64,000 bases of DNA, taken from the NCBI RefSeq assembly GCF_040760075.1, contig NZ_CP142884.1, forward strand, positions 2,108,001 through 2,172,000, written 5' to 3'. Positions within the stretch are counted from its first letter, which is position 1, and every line of letters begins with the position of its first letter. The notes beneath the pieces are model-generated. The model saw only the letters and a list, made by a program, of their open reading frames with translations, ran no database searches and was not told where the DNA came from. Origin of the DNA: Sphingobacterium sp. R2. GTDB taxonomy: Bacteria; Bacteroidota; Bacteroidia; Sphingobacteriales; Sphingobacteriaceae. Made by a program: the position numbers and the translations under genes. This document shows positions 18,602-26,444 of this stretch, one piece after another.

Positions 18602-18937
18602 ATGGTTATCGTTAGCAAATTTTGGACAAATTTATTTTCTTTTGGGAGAGCGAATGCAATTACTATTTATCCCTTTATCTTTTTAAAAAGCACTTCTTTC
18701 AAATGCAACGAGAATCTGATCCGTCATGAACGTATACATTTGCGTCAAGCGCTTGAATTGGGTATTCTCTTCTTTTATGTATGGTATCTTATTGAATTTG
18801 TCTTTCGCTTTATTCAATTGAAAGATTTTCATGGCGCTTATCTGCATATTTCTTTTGAGCGGGAAGCGTATGATAAGGAAGGTGAACCGGACTATTTAAA
18901 CAGGAGAAGGCTATGGTCATTTTGGCGATATCTTTGA
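18602..18937 (+). CDS. Small membrane protein with an HExxH zincin motif (mini M56-like)
   Basis: The ATG at 18602 gives 111 residues; an in-frame TTG at 18569 would add 11 residues of unlikely sequence. The motif HERIH (residues 42-46) fits the HExxH zinc-peptidase signature. A hydrophobic helix follows at about residues 52-70, and then FEREAYD (residues 85-91), placed like the E-x-x-x-D part of M56 and M48 peptidases. It could be a minimal membrane zincin, or an inactive relative. The gene stands alone, 160 bases downstream of the divergent MerR-type gene, and shares a terminator with accD. I do not recognise a named family. Confidence 0.65.
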   Translation: MVIVSKFWTNLFSFGRANAITIYPFIFLKSTSFKCNENLIRHERIHLRQALELGILFFYVWYLIEFVFRFIQLKDFHGAYLHISFEREAYDKEGEPDYLNRRRLWSFWRYL

Positions 18938-18968
18938 ATAGGACTATTTGATGGTGTTTAAAAAGAGA

Positions 18969-19002
18969 AAAGCGGTACCAAAACTATTTTTGGTACCGCT
19001 TT
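18969..19002. terminator. Bidirectional terminator shared by the zincin-like gene and accD
   Basis: A perfect 15-bp inverted repeat (18969-18983 and 18988-19002) with a CTAT loop has A-rich and T-rich ends, so it can act on both convergent strands. Confidence 0.88.
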
Positions 19003-19026
19003 CTGTTTTATCTTCTGGAAGATTAA

Positions 19027-19869
19027 TTATCCGACTAATTTTAGATAAGTAGCTACCTTGTTTTTCAACTGTCTGCGGTCGACAATGAAATCTAAAAATC
19101 CATGTTCAAGAACAAATTCTGAAGTCTGGAACCCTTTTGGTAGATCCTTTTTTATTGTTTCTTTAATGACACGTGGGCCAGCAAACCCGATTAACGCACC
19201 TGGCTCTGCAATATTTACATCACCCAACATGGCATAAGATGCTGTAACTCCCCCCGTTGTTGGATCTGTCAGCAAACAGATATACGGAAGGCCTGCTTTG
19301 GCCAATAGGGCTAATTTAGCCGAAGTTTTAGCCATTTGCATCAATGAAAATGCAGCTTCCATCATGCGTGCACCGCCTGATTTTGAGATGAGCATAAATG
19401 GAATTTTATGCGCAATACAGTAATCTATCGAGCGTGCTATTTTCTCACCGACCACTGACCCCATTGATCCGCCGATAAAACTAAAGTCCATACAGGCGAT
19501 AACAATATCTTGGCCATTCATTTTTCCATGTCCAGAACGTAAGGCATCTTTAAGGCCTGTTTTGGCTTGGCTTTCTTTTAAACGATCGGGATATGGCTTT
19601 GAATCGAAGAATTCTAATGGGTCACCCGAACTGAGATTGGGAAATAGTTCGGTAAATTCGTTATTGTCAAATAAAATTGAAAAATATTCTTTGGAGCCAA
19701 TTCTTAAATGGTGGCCACAATATTGACAAACATAGTCATTTTCTACTTGTTCAAGATGCAATAATGGCTTTTTGCAAGTGGGACATTTGTTCCACATGCC
19801 ATCAGGTGCTTCTTTTTTATTAGCGGTAGCTGTGCTAATACCAGCTTTTTCTCTTTTAAACCAACTCAT
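19027..19869 (-). CDS. accD: Acetyl-CoA carboxylase carboxyltransferase subunit beta
   Basis: This 280-residue subunit transfers carboxyl groups from biotin to acetyl-CoA in fatty acid synthesis. The N-terminal zinc ribbon is complete (KCPTCKK and [10 protein letters not shown], about residues 29-56). The carboxyltransferase core includes [18 protein letters not shown], the [18 protein letters not shown] motif and the [14 protein letters not shown] oxyanion segment, followed by GFAGPRVI. The alpha subunit AccA is not in the window. It is transcribed alone from a good promoter. Confidence 0.96.
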   Translation of the reverse strand: MSWFKREKAGISTATANKKEAPDGMWNKCPTCKKPLLHLEQVENDYVCQYCGHHLRIGSKEYFSILFDNNEFTELFPNLSSGDPLEFFDSKPYPDRLKESQAKTGLKDALRSGHGKMNGQDIVIACMDFSFIGGSMGSVVGEKIARSIDYCIAHKIPFMLISKSGGARMMEAAFSLMQMAKTSAKLALLAKAGLPYICLLTDPTTGGVTASYAMLGDVNIAEPGALIGFAGPRVIKETIKKDLPKGFQTSEFVLEHGFLDFIVDRRQLKNKVATYLKLVG

Positions 19870-19890
19870 ACGATAGTTCTTATTCGATTA

Positions 19891-19898
19891 CAAACTTA
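19891..19898 (-). promoter_or_regulatory. -7 element of the accD promoter
   Basis: On the minus strand TAAGTTTG matches TAnnTTTG, with a TTG 20 bases upstream. It lies 21 bases before the accD ATG. Confidence 0.7.
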
Positions 19899-20086
19899 TA
19901 TAAATTTGAGTTTATATACAATTATAATTATGTTGAATGTGTAGGCCACGCGATGAAAACGCCTTGTCTAACAGGCCTTCTATTCATAATGGGACTATGG
20001 GCCACCATTGGGCTATATAAGACATTGAGCTGATTATTAGATTGAAATTAATTTTGGAGTGGCAGTTCAGCCAAAAATTAGGGCAC

Positions 20087-20187
20087 AAAAAAGGGTAAGC
20101 TACTTCTATCGCACCGCTCAACCAAATACCCTTGCTTTGTTCCCAACCTGGGGGAGTCAATGGGAGCTGGTCGTAGAAGACTTACCC
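20087..20187 (-). ncRNA. ffs: Signal recognition particle RNA (small bacterial 4.5S type)
   Basis: Read on the minus strand, the region starts with GGGTAAG at 20187 and ends with CTTACCC at 20093 followed by six T (20092-20087), so the ends pair and a terminator tail follows. A second pair (TCTTCTA with TAGAAG) continues the stem. The tip carries the SRP domain IV signature: CCCCCAGG, then the GGAA tetraloop in TTGGGAACAA, then AGCAAGGG. This is the Ffh-binding RNA of about 95 nt without an Alu domain. A -7 element sits 5 bases upstream. A spurious plus-strand reading frame covers it and should not be annotated. Confidence 0.87.
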
Positions 20188-20191
20188 GTCA

Positions 20192-20199
20192 CAAAAGTA
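20192..20199 (-). promoter_or_regulatory. -7 element of the SRP RNA promoter
   Basis: TACTTTTG on the minus strand matches TAnnTTTG, ending 5 bases before the first paired base of the RNA. The -33 region is only T-rich (TTTC). Confidence 0.7.
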
Positions 20200-20293
20200 G
20201 AAAAAAAAACAGTTTTAGGAAAGAAAAAATGCTATTTTATCTTATGCGATTGATTATCATGCTGATAATTTATTTTGAAGTGGTTAAAAACAC

Positions 20294-20521
20294 TTACATT
20301 TTGTTTTGATCATATTCTCCCAATAGCGAATAATACCCAAATAGGCCAAGTCCAATGGAGATAATCGGTGTTAAGATACATAGGATAATGATTCCAAATA
20401 CTACATCTTCCTGGTGGCCGGTGGAGATTTTTGGCAATGCCAGTTCAAAAACGGAAAAATAAGCGGTGAAAAGCGCTAAAGTAATCCAGAGTATGCCAAG
20501 TAATTTTTTGATATTATTCAT
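20294..20521 (-). CDS. Small two-helix membrane protein coupled to the MHS transporter
   Basis: The ATG at 20521 gives 75 residues and overlaps the stop of the transporter gene by 8 bases, so the two are translationally coupled. Two hydrophobic helices are seen (IKKLLGILWITLALFTAYFS and VVFGIIILCILTPIISIGL), joined by a short polar loop (LPKISTGHQEDV). The protein may be a small accessory subunit of the transporter. A longer version starting at 20611 would lie inside the transporter gene and is unlikely. I do not recognise a named function. Confidence 0.72.
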   Translation of the reverse strand: MNNIKKLLGILWITLALFTAYFSVFELALPKISTGHQEDVVFGIIILCILTPIISIGLGLFGYYSLLGEYDQNKM

Positions 20522-22019
20522 GATTAGTGGGCGTTGATTTGTTATTGATATAAATACTGCCGATGATAAAACATACAATTGCGATAATAATCGGATACCA
20601 TAGTCCCGCAAGATAAAATTGTGGTGTCTGAGCTACTTCGGCATTGGTCGTTAGGTAAGTGGATACGGCGGGTAGGAGTCCACCGAATATTCCGTTTCCA
20701 ACATGGTAAGGCAAAGACATGGACGTGTAGCGGATCTTTACCGGGAACAGTTCGACGAGAAAGGCTGCAATGGGACCGTATACCATGGTAATATAAATCA
20801 CCTGAATAAAGATGAGGAGAATGAGGCATATGTAGTTCCAGTTGGCAATATGAACAGTTGTTGTGACTGTTTGCTGGCCTTTTAGTTTGCCCGATTGGTG
20901 TATTGTTTTAGTACGATTGATTTCGGTTCCGTCGTCATATTGTGTTTTGACAACTGATTTTATTTCTGTTTTTTCTGTAACCGTCGGACTTTCGACTGTT
21001 TCATTCAGTTTGACTTTGTGCGCTGCATTGGAAAGTTGGTACATCGATTCATAAATTGGGCGATAGGTCAATACAGCGAGTAACATACCGCCGAGCATAA
21101 TCCACTTTCGTCCAATTTTGTCACTGAGCCATCCAAACACGACAAAAAATGGTGTCCCTAAAAGTAGGGCTATCCCAAGAATGGTATCTGCCTGATCCGA
21201 TTGTAGGTGCATCACTGTTTTCATGAAACTCATGGAATAGAACTGTCCGGTGTACCAAACAACACCTTGTCCCATGGCGGCACCAAATAGTGCGAGCAGC
21301 ACAAATTTGAGGTTGTATCGGTTGCCGAAACTTTCTTTTAAAGGATTTGTACTTGTTTTACCTTCTGCTTTAGCTTTGCTAAATTCGGGTGACTCCTTCA
21401 TTTTTTTACGAATAAGGTAGGAGACATATACCATAACTAAAGAGAGTAAGAAAGGAACCCGCCATCCCCAGATGTCAAATTGTGATTCGGTGAGAAGGCT
21501 TTTGGTCAGTAGGATGACGACTAGTGATATAAAGAGGCCAAATGTCGCTGTTGTCTGTATCCAGGAGGTCCAGTATCCTCGCTGCCCAATAGGCGCATGC
21601 TCGGCCACGTAAGTGGCTGCGCCGCCATATTCTCCACCGAGGGCAAGACCTTGTAACAGGCGAAGGATCAAAACGAGCAGGGGAGCCCAAAATCCGATGC
21701 TTTCATAGCTTGGAATGCAGCCTATAAGAAATGTTGCTCCGCCCATAAGCATTAAGGTAACCATAAACGTATATTTTCGACCGATGATATCACCTAGTCG
21801 GCCAAAAAATAGGGCACCAAATGGGCGAATGACAAATCCAGCCGCAAATGTGGCTAATGTGGAAAGGAAAGCAGCTGTTGGATTTTCTGCGGGGAAGAAT
21901 TTGGTGGAAATTACGATCGATAGGCTCCCAAAGATAAAAAAGTCATACCATTCGATGAGTGTGCCCATGGAGGATGCGCCGATGACTTTCCAGATACTTT
22001 TTGTGTTGTTTTCGTTCAT
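20514..22019 (-). CDS. MFS transporter of the metabolite:H+ symporter (MHS) type
   Basis: This 501-residue transporter shows the MHS-type start (ASSMGTLIEWYDFFIFG), the loop FGRLGDIIGRKYTF, then LRLLQGLALGGEYGGAATYV and, in the second half, FGWLSDKIGRKWIM. MHS members take up organic acids, osmolytes such as proline, or alpha-ketoglutarate with protons; the substrate cannot be inferred. Unusually, about 65 hydrophilic residues (about 330-395, rich in Lys, Thr and Glu) are inserted between the helices of the second half. It overlaps the downstream small membrane protein gene by 8 bases. Confidence 0.9.
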   Translation of the reverse strand: MNENNTKSIWKVIGASSMGTLIEWYDFFIFGSLSIVISTKFFPAENPTAAFLSTLATFAAGFVIRPFGALFFGRLGDIIGRKYTFMVTLMLMGGATFLIGCIPSYESIGFWAPLLVLILRLLQGLALGGEYGGAATYVAEHAPIGQRGYWTSWIQTTATFGLFISLVVILLTKSLLTESQFDIWGWRVPFLLSLVMVYVSYLIRKKMKESPEFSKAKAEGKTSTNPLKESFGNRYNLKFVLLALFGAAMGQGVVWYTGQFYSMSFMKTVMHLQSDQADTILGIALLLGTPFFVVFGWLSDKIGRKWIMLGGMLLAVLTYRPIYESMYQLSNAAHKVKLNETVESPTVTEKTEIKSVVKTQYDDGTEINRTKTIHQSGKLKGQQTVTTTVHIANWNYICLILLIFIQVIYITMVYGPIAAFLVELFPVKIRYTSMSLPYHVGNGIFGGLLPAVSTYLTTNAEVAQTPQFYLAGLWYPIIIAIVCFIIGSIYINNKSTPTNHE

Positions 22020-22131
22020 TAATTGTTTGTTTTGTTGGTTTAGTTTATGAATATTGGAAGTAACATGTCGTGCTTCTTACTTTGATATGTGCGATAATAG
22101 CAACGGCCTTTGGCTTTTTGGGTAAAGTGTA

Positions 22132-23250
22132 TCAGTTTTTTTGAGCTTCTACCATTCCAACGGTTTTATATCTTTTGCCAGGCAGGGCATGAATGAATGA
22201 TTGCATTTCGAGTTCCAGTAAGATTAATGCCAATTTGCTTTGTGGCCATTTTGTGAGTTCAATCAATTCATCTAATTCGAGTTGTCCCTTTTGTTGAATG
22301 AGCGTAAAAAGGAGTTGCTGATCTTTCGTCAATGTTAATGGGAGGCTAAGCTGTGGCTCCGCAGTTTTTTTGGTGATTTCCCAATTCATGAGGTATTCAA
22401 GATCCTGAAGTCCTCGAATCATATGTGCGCGGTTGGTTTTGATGAGGTAGTTGGTGCCTTCGGAGCTTTTTTCATAAATGGAACCTGGAAAAGCACATAC
22501 ATCACGGTTGTAGCTGTTGGCCAGCTCTGCAGTGATCAAAGCACCGCCTTTAATGGCTGCCTCCACGACGATGGTGACATCGGCGATCCCAGCTATAATT
22601 CGATTGCGCATAGGGAAGTTACCGCGTTCGGGTAAGGTATTGGATGTAAATTCTGTCAGTAAGCCGCCATGGTCTAACATTTTCGCGGCAAGCTCACGAT
22701 GAGATGCTGGATAAATTCGATCGAGGCCATGTCCTAATACGGCAATGGTAGGTAGATTGTTCTTTAATGCATTGCGATGTGCCAATGCATCTATACCATA
22801 GGCAAGACCGCTAACAATCAAGGTGTCTTTGGATCCATTCATGGCGTCCAGCAGATCTTCGCATATTTTCTGGCCATAGTGGGTTGCATGCCTAGTACCA
22901 ACAATACTAATGATCTTCGAACTGTTTAGCGGCTGGTTGCCCTTATAGTAGACAACAAGCGGAGCATCTTCACATTGGCGAAGTCTGTTTGGGTAATTTT
23001 CGTCTTCCAGCCACAAGGCTTGTATCTGATGTTTGTCGATAAAAGCAAGTTCTTTTTCGCAGGCGGGCATATAACTTTTGTTGTATATTGCTTCAGCGAT
23101 TGACTCCCGTATTCCAGGAAGCTGCATCAATTCTCGTTTTGAATAGGTGAACACATCGGCTAGACTATGTCCTTGTTCAATGATATTACGTGCCGTTCGA
23201 GGGCCAATGCCCTTGATTTGCGTCAAAGCTATGGGATAAATTAGTTTCAT
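22132..23250 (-). CDS. dprA: DNA-processing protein DprA (Smf)
   Basis: This 372-residue protein has an N-terminal helix-hairpin-helix-like part (IKGIGPRTARNIIEQG and LMQLPGIRESIAEAI), a Rossmann-type core with SIVGTRHATHYGQ, VSGLAYGIDALAHRNAL and TIAVLGHGLDRIYP, then FPMRNRIIAGIADVTIVVEA and GGALITAELA, and a C-terminal winged-helix DprA_WH-like domain (TKDQQLLFTLIQQKGQLELDEL). DprA loads RecA on incoming single-stranded DNA in transformation, and is widely present in bacteria without known competence. It lies upstream of and separated from the transporter by 112 bases. Confidence 0.95.
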   Translation of the reverse strand: MKLIYPIALTQIKGIGPRTARNIIEQGHSLADVFTYSKRELMQLPGIRESIAEAIYNKSYMPACEKELAFIDKHQIQALWLEDENYPNRLRQCEDAPLVVYYKGNQPLNSSKIISIVGTRHATHYGQKICEDLLDAMNGSKDTLIVSGLAYGIDALAHRNALKNNLPTIAVLGHGLDRIYPASHRELAAKMLDHGGLLTEFTSNTLPERGNFPMRNRIIAGIADVTIVVEAAIKGGALITAELANSYNRDVCAFPGSIYEKSSEGTNYLIKTNRAHMIRGLQDLEYLMNWEITKKTAEPQLSLPLTLTKDQQLLFTLIQQKGQLELDELIELTKWPQSKLALILLELEMQSFIHALPGKRYKTVGMVEAQKN

Positions 23251-23400
23251 AATTGGGTTTGTTTAAAGATAAGAAAAATATAAGTAGCTGCTGTACTTTT
23301 TGTTAGAATTGCTCGGAGCACTGTATTTTTTGTTCCAATTAAGCAATATCGATAAGAGGGGTAGGGACCAGGTTTAATATGGTAGGAAATATCGGTCTAT

Positions 23401-23433
23401 TTTGGAAAGAGCGAAGAGGAATTGGTAACTTTG
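23401..23433 (+). promoter_or_regulatory. Promoter of the 77-residue gene at 23457
   Basis: TTTG at 23401-23404 and TAACTTTG at 23426-23433 are 21 bases apart, a good Bacteroidota promoter. Transcription would start near 23439, which rules out the upstream ATG at 23379 as a start. Confidence 0.75.
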
Positions 23434-23456
23434 TTCGAATAATAAATATTTTAACG

Positions 23457-23690
23457 ATGGAAATGAAAGAACCTTTTGATATTGAATTGGGAGATATAGT
23501 TTATTCTGTCTTCCCTGAGGAAGAGGATACCTATGTTATTTTTAAAGATGGCACGGAATACGTCAAGATTATTAAAGATAATGATACCAACTGGTTAAAA
23601 TTGAATCCAGAGACAGAACTACCGATGTTCGGAATGGATGAGGAAATCAATCTCATTGGCCTTGAAATCAAAAGAGAGTTAGGGTATTAA
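23457..23690 (+). CDS. Small acidic protein of unknown function
   Basis: The ATG at 23457 gives 77 residues; the promoter just upstream supports it, and an ATG six bases later is a possible alternative. The protein is rich in Asp and Glu, with EPFDIELGDIVYSVFPEEED, DGTEYVKIIKDNDTNWLKL and a C-terminal hydrophobic-charged stretch EINLIGLEIKRELGY. It has no signal peptide, cysteine or membrane helix. It looks like a small conserved protein of Sphingobacteriaceae. The DNA between it and the next gene holds a triple repeat. Confidence 0.7.
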   Translation: MEMKEPFDIELGDIVYSVFPEEEDTYVIFKDGTEYVKIIKDNDTNWLKLNPETELPMFGMDEEINLIGLEIKRELGY

Positions 23691-23698
23691 CTTTTTTA

Positions 23699-23725
23699 GT
23701 TAAAGATAGTTAAAGGCGGTTAAAG
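23699..23725 (+). repeat. Three GTTAAAG repeats spaced 10 bp
   Basis: GTTAAAG starts at 23699, 23709 and 23719, an exact 10-bp spacing close to one helical turn. It lies just after the 77-residue gene and could be a binding site for a protein that contacts one face of the DNA. Confidence 0.6.
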
Positions 23726-23736
23726 ACTTTTTAACC
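23718..23736 (+). terminator. Possible terminator overlapping the GTTAAAG repeats
   Basis: GGTTAAA and TTTAACC form a 7-bp stem with a GACTT loop, followed 4 bases later by a short T-rich run. It is weak and overlaps the third repeat. Confidence 0.4.
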
Positions 23737-23744
23737 TTATTTTT

Positions 23745-23770
23745 AATTGATTAGTTTTAGTTAATCAATT
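23745..23770 (+). repeat. Inverted repeat just upstream of the gene at 23777
   Basis: AATTGATTA at 23745-23753 and its reverse complement at 23762-23770 form a 9-bp inverted repeat with an 8-base spacer, ending 6 bases before the ATG. It may be an operator or may sequester the start. Confidence 0.5.
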
Positions 23771-23776
23771 GTAAAT

Positions 23777-24367
23777 ATGGTGCGGATCGCATTTCTATCT
23801 TTATTGTTTTTTTGTTTCTATTTTTCATTTTATCGGCAGGGTATTTTTGCCTATCCAATAGTTTCTTATAATCAGGATACTATTGAGGAAAGAGGAAGTA
23901 AACGGGATACGCTTCGTTTGGATACTGTTTCGATCAAACGCAAATCAGCAGGGGATAAATGGGGTGAAAAAAAGGAGGAATATAAATCCATCTTTTTTTG
24001 GGGCGATACTAAAAATATGGTTACCCTTCCCCATCGAGGTGGGATTGCTGTCAATCTAAACAAGCTTTATAATAAATTTAGCCGGAAGGGACGAAATTCA
24101 AGGAAGCTCCAGCGTCAGTTTGAAAAGGAATACCATCAGGATCTGATCCGGGAAGAATGGTATCCGCTAACGCAGGAGTATAGTAAGTTGTCGGGAGATT
24201 CGTTGCGCAAATTTAGGATATACTATGAGCCTTCCTTAAAATGGTTTCGAGAGAATGATCGTTATGAGAAGATCGCTTATATCCATCAGTGTTTAAGAAA
24301 CTACCTCGATTCTGTAGACATAATCCATAAGCGGCTTCAGTTTCCGATGGGTAATGCCAAGCTTTAA
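23777..24367 (+). CDS. Secreted or membrane-anchored protein of unknown function
   Basis: This 196-residue protein begins with a hydrophobic N-terminus (IAFLSLLFFCFYFSFY) that may be a signal anchor. The remainder is basic and helical, with EWYPLTQEYSKLSGDSLRKF and YIHQCLRNYLDSVD, and includes the segment NMVTLPHRGGIAVNL at about residue 75. I do not recognise a family. It lies 30 bases downstream of a triple repeat and inverted repeat that follow the 77-residue gene, and converges with rsmG with no gap (stop at 24367, rsmG stop at 24368). Confidence 0.7.
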   Translation: MVRIAFLSLLFFCFYFSFYRQGIFAYPIVSYNQDTIEERGSKRDTLRLDTVSIKRKSAGDKWGEKKEEYKSIFFWGDTKNMVTLPHRGGIAVNLNKLYNKFSRKGRNSRKLQRQFEKEYHQDLIREEWYPLTQEYSKLSGDSLRKFRIYYEPSLKWFRENDRYEKIAYIHQCLRNYLDSVDIIHKRLQFPMGNAKL

Positions 24368-25003
24368 CTACATTGGTACATAGACCAAATATTTTGTATC
24401 GAAGAACTCTTCTTTAAAGTAATCTGACAGTGGATGTAATTCTGCTTTAAGTTTGGATTCTTTGATTTCTTCAGTGAGATCGCCTCCTTTTAAATAAAGA
24501 ATGCCATTGGGAATTCCGTTTTTATCTTTTTTTGAAAACTTGTTTCTTATCCAAGGTGTAAATTCAGCGAGTCTTGTTACCGCTCTTGATAGCACAAAGT
24601 CATATTTGTCGTCCAGCTGTTCGGCACGGATATGGTCCGCTTCGACATTATTAAGCCCTAATCCGGCTGCAACTTCCCGTACGACTTTTATTTTTTTGCC
24701 AATCGAATCGACCAAGTGGAATTTGACTTCTGGAAACATAATGGCCATTGGGATGCCCGGAAAGCCCCCTCCTGTCCCCACGTCCAAAATTTGTGTTCCA
24801 GGTGTAAACTCTTGGACAAATTTGGCGATACCCAGCGAGTGTAATACATGATGTAGGTAGAGGCTATCAATATCTTTACGCGATATGACATTGATTTGGC
24901 TATTCCAAAACGTATATAAATCGGCTAGCTTTGCAAACTGCTCTTTCTGACTTTCAGTCAGTTTTGGAAAATAATTATAGATGATATCGACTGTTGGATT
25001 CAA
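24368..25003 (-). CDS. rsmG: 16S rRNA (guanine(527)-N7)-methyltransferase, with TTG start
   Basis: This 211-residue enzyme methylates G527 of 16S rRNA. The SAM motif is QILDVGTGGGFPGIPMAI, followed by FHLVDSIGKKIKV and the RAVTRLAEFTPW segment. The start is TTG at 25003 (MNPTVDIIYNYF); no ATG is near, and homologues start about here, so a rare start codon is inferred. The gene converges with the preceding one and has a glycosyltransferase gene 22 bases upstream, which suggests co-transcription from the promoter at 26175. Confidence 0.94.
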   Translation of the reverse strand: MNPTVDIIYNYFPKLTESQKEQFAKLADLYTFWNSQINVISRKDIDSLYLHHVLHSLGIAKFVQEFTPGTQILDVGTGGGFPGIPMAIMFPEVKFHLVDSIGKKIKVVREVAAGLGLNNVEADHIRAEQLDDKYDFVLSRAVTRLAEFTPWIRNKFSKKDKNGIPNGILYLKGGDLTEEIKESKLKAELHPLSDYFKEEFFDTKYLVYVPM

Positions 25004-25025
25004 AGTGTGATGTTTTAAATGTGAA

Positions 25026-26168
25026 CTATTTCCAGCTTATTTTTTTCTTTTTTCTGCTGAACATACCATTGATGCAAATATAGAAATAGTAGATGAAGTC
25101 TACCAAAGGCAACCACCAAATCAGTTCCTTTACTGCTAGTTTTTTATAGATGTTGTTAAATATTATCCATTGTGCAATAAGCCGAAGGAGGTAGGCACTC
25201 AAAGGCACATACCAGTACATTGGGAAAGCAACTGTGGTCGCAATGACTGCTATGTAAAACAGGAATGCGGATAGCAGCTGGGTTCCCAGCATGCGTTGAT
25301 GACGTTTTTTATAAATAGTAGATGCACCTGAATGCCTTGCTTTTTGTTTGTAGTAGCTTTTCCAAGTCGTTTTGGGTTCGGAATAGACAATGGATCCTGC
25401 CGACAGTACGATGTTGACATTGACCGGATTTGCATTTTGGTTGACAAAGAGATCATCATCGCCCGATTTAATATGCATGTGGGCTGCAAACCCTTTGTTT
25501 CGAAAGAAGAGATCTTTTTTGTAAGCCATATTCCGACCGACCCCCATATAAGCATTCCCCTTCAGGGCATAGGAGAAATAACTCATGGCCGTATGACTGG
25601 TTTCAAATCGAATCAATAGATTTAATACCCCTTTTTTCTTAAAATATGGGGAATAGCCGAGCACAATTTCTGTTTCAGGTCTGAAAGCAGCTGCGACTTC
25701 TTTAAGCCATTGATTGGATTGTGGTGCACAGTCTGCATCGGTAAACACCAGTATCTCGTGTTTTGAAGCCTTGATACCCATACTTACGGCGAACTTCTTG
25801 CCATGTTTTAGGCGGATATGTTCTTTGATATCGACAATTTTTAAATTGGGATATTTTGCTTCGAATTCATGTAATATCCAAGGTGTATTGTCTGTCGAAA
25901 AATCATTGACAACGATTACTTCAAAATTAGGATAATCTTGATGCATTATCTCCGGGAGGAATTGGGCGATATTATCCTGTTCATTGTGTGCACAAATAAT
26001 TACGGATAGCGGTGGGAATTCCGTTCCTTCTTGTATTGGTTTAATTTGATAACGGCTCAATTTACTATATACAAATAAGATGTAGTATAATTGTATACAT
26101 AGAAAAAGGCCCAATACTCCGAAAGCAATATAGGGGAGATTGGCCAAAAATACGTGAAGGTCAAGCAT
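25026..26168 (-). CDS. Family 2 glycosyltransferase, membrane-bound
   Basis: This 380-residue protein has an N-terminal membrane helix (about residues 10-30), a GT2 domain and two or three C-terminal helices. GT2 motifs are SVIICAHNEQDN, VVNDFSTDNT, VFTDADCAP (the Asp pair), SGDDDLF and, further on, KQKARHSGAS (the (Q/R)xxRW-like acceptor motif is KARHS). It likely transfers a sugar from a nucleotide sugar to a lipid or polymer at the inner membrane; the substrate cannot be told. It lies upstream of rsmG. Confidence 0.9.
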   Translation of the reverse strand: MLDLHVFLANLPYIAFGVLGLFLCIQLYYILFVYSKLSRYQIKPIQEGTEFPPLSVIICAHNEQDNIAQFLPEIMHQDYPNFEVIVVNDFSTDNTPWILHEFEAKYPNLKIVDIKEHIRLKHGKKFAVSMGIKASKHEILVFTDADCAPQSNQWLKEVAAAFRPETEIVLGYSPYFKKKGVLNLLIRFETSHTAMSYFSYALKGNAYMGVGRNMAYKKDLFFRNKGFAAHMHIKSGDDDLFVNQNANPVNVNIVLSAGSIVYSEPKTTWKSYYKQKARHSGASTIYKKRHQRMLGTQLLSAFLFYIAVIATTVAFPMYWYVPLSAYLLRLIAQWIIFNNIYKKLAVKELIWWLPLVDFIYYFYICINGMFSRKKKKISWK

Positions 26169-26174
26169 AGCTCA

Positions 26175-26182
26175 CAAAGATA
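26175..26182 (-). promoter_or_regulatory. -7 element of the GT2/rsmG promoter (predicted near-leaderless)
   Basis: TATCTTTG on the minus strand ends 7 bases before the A of the ATG, so transcription should start at or just before the start codon. No good -33 was found. Confidence 0.55.
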
Positions 26183-26260
26183 AGTGCTTTCCACAACTTT
26201 TTTACAGCTGAAAAATGATAATTTATTTTTGAAACATCCTGTTTGCAAATCTTTTTATAG

Positions 26261-26268
26261 TATTTTTG
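26261..26268 (+). promoter_or_regulatory. -7 element of the tgt promoter
   Basis: TATTTTTG matches TAnnTTTG, with TTTG at 26242-26245 15 bases upstream. The predicted leader to the tgt ATG is about 170 bases long; no riboswitch was recognised in it. Confidence 0.5.
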
Positions 26269-26444
26269 CAACGTATTCTAGGGATGAATCCGGGCTTGGG
26301 CAGCAATACAGAAAGTTACGAAGCTTTTTTAATCTGCAAGTTGTTGGAAATAAGGGTGTATGGTTTTTAGTCCAACAGTCAATAATGCCATGTTCATGGT
26401 CGATCATCCTTTAAAATAGAAATAGTCTCAGAGGAAAAATATTA

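Noticed and set aside
20059..20253. 64-codon plus-strand reading frame
   Set aside because: It lies over the minus-strand SRP RNA; its sequence is explained by the RNA secondary structure, and it starts with GTG without a promoter.
23379..23456. N-terminal extension of the 77-residue protein
   Set aside because: A good promoter (23401-23433) lies inside the extension, so an mRNA would not include the upstream ATG.
23699..23725. GTTAAAG triple as a CRISPR-like array
   Set aside because: The units are 7 bp with 3-bp spacing, far too short for CRISPR repeats and spacers.
26184..26414. 76-codon reading frame upstream of tgt
   Set aside because: No conserved features or promoter and start site in the right place; the tgt promoter lies inside it.
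26269..26444. preQ1 riboswitch in the tgt leader
   Set aside because: The leader has no recognisable preQ1 aptamer hairpin and A-rich tail, so only a plain leader is reported.
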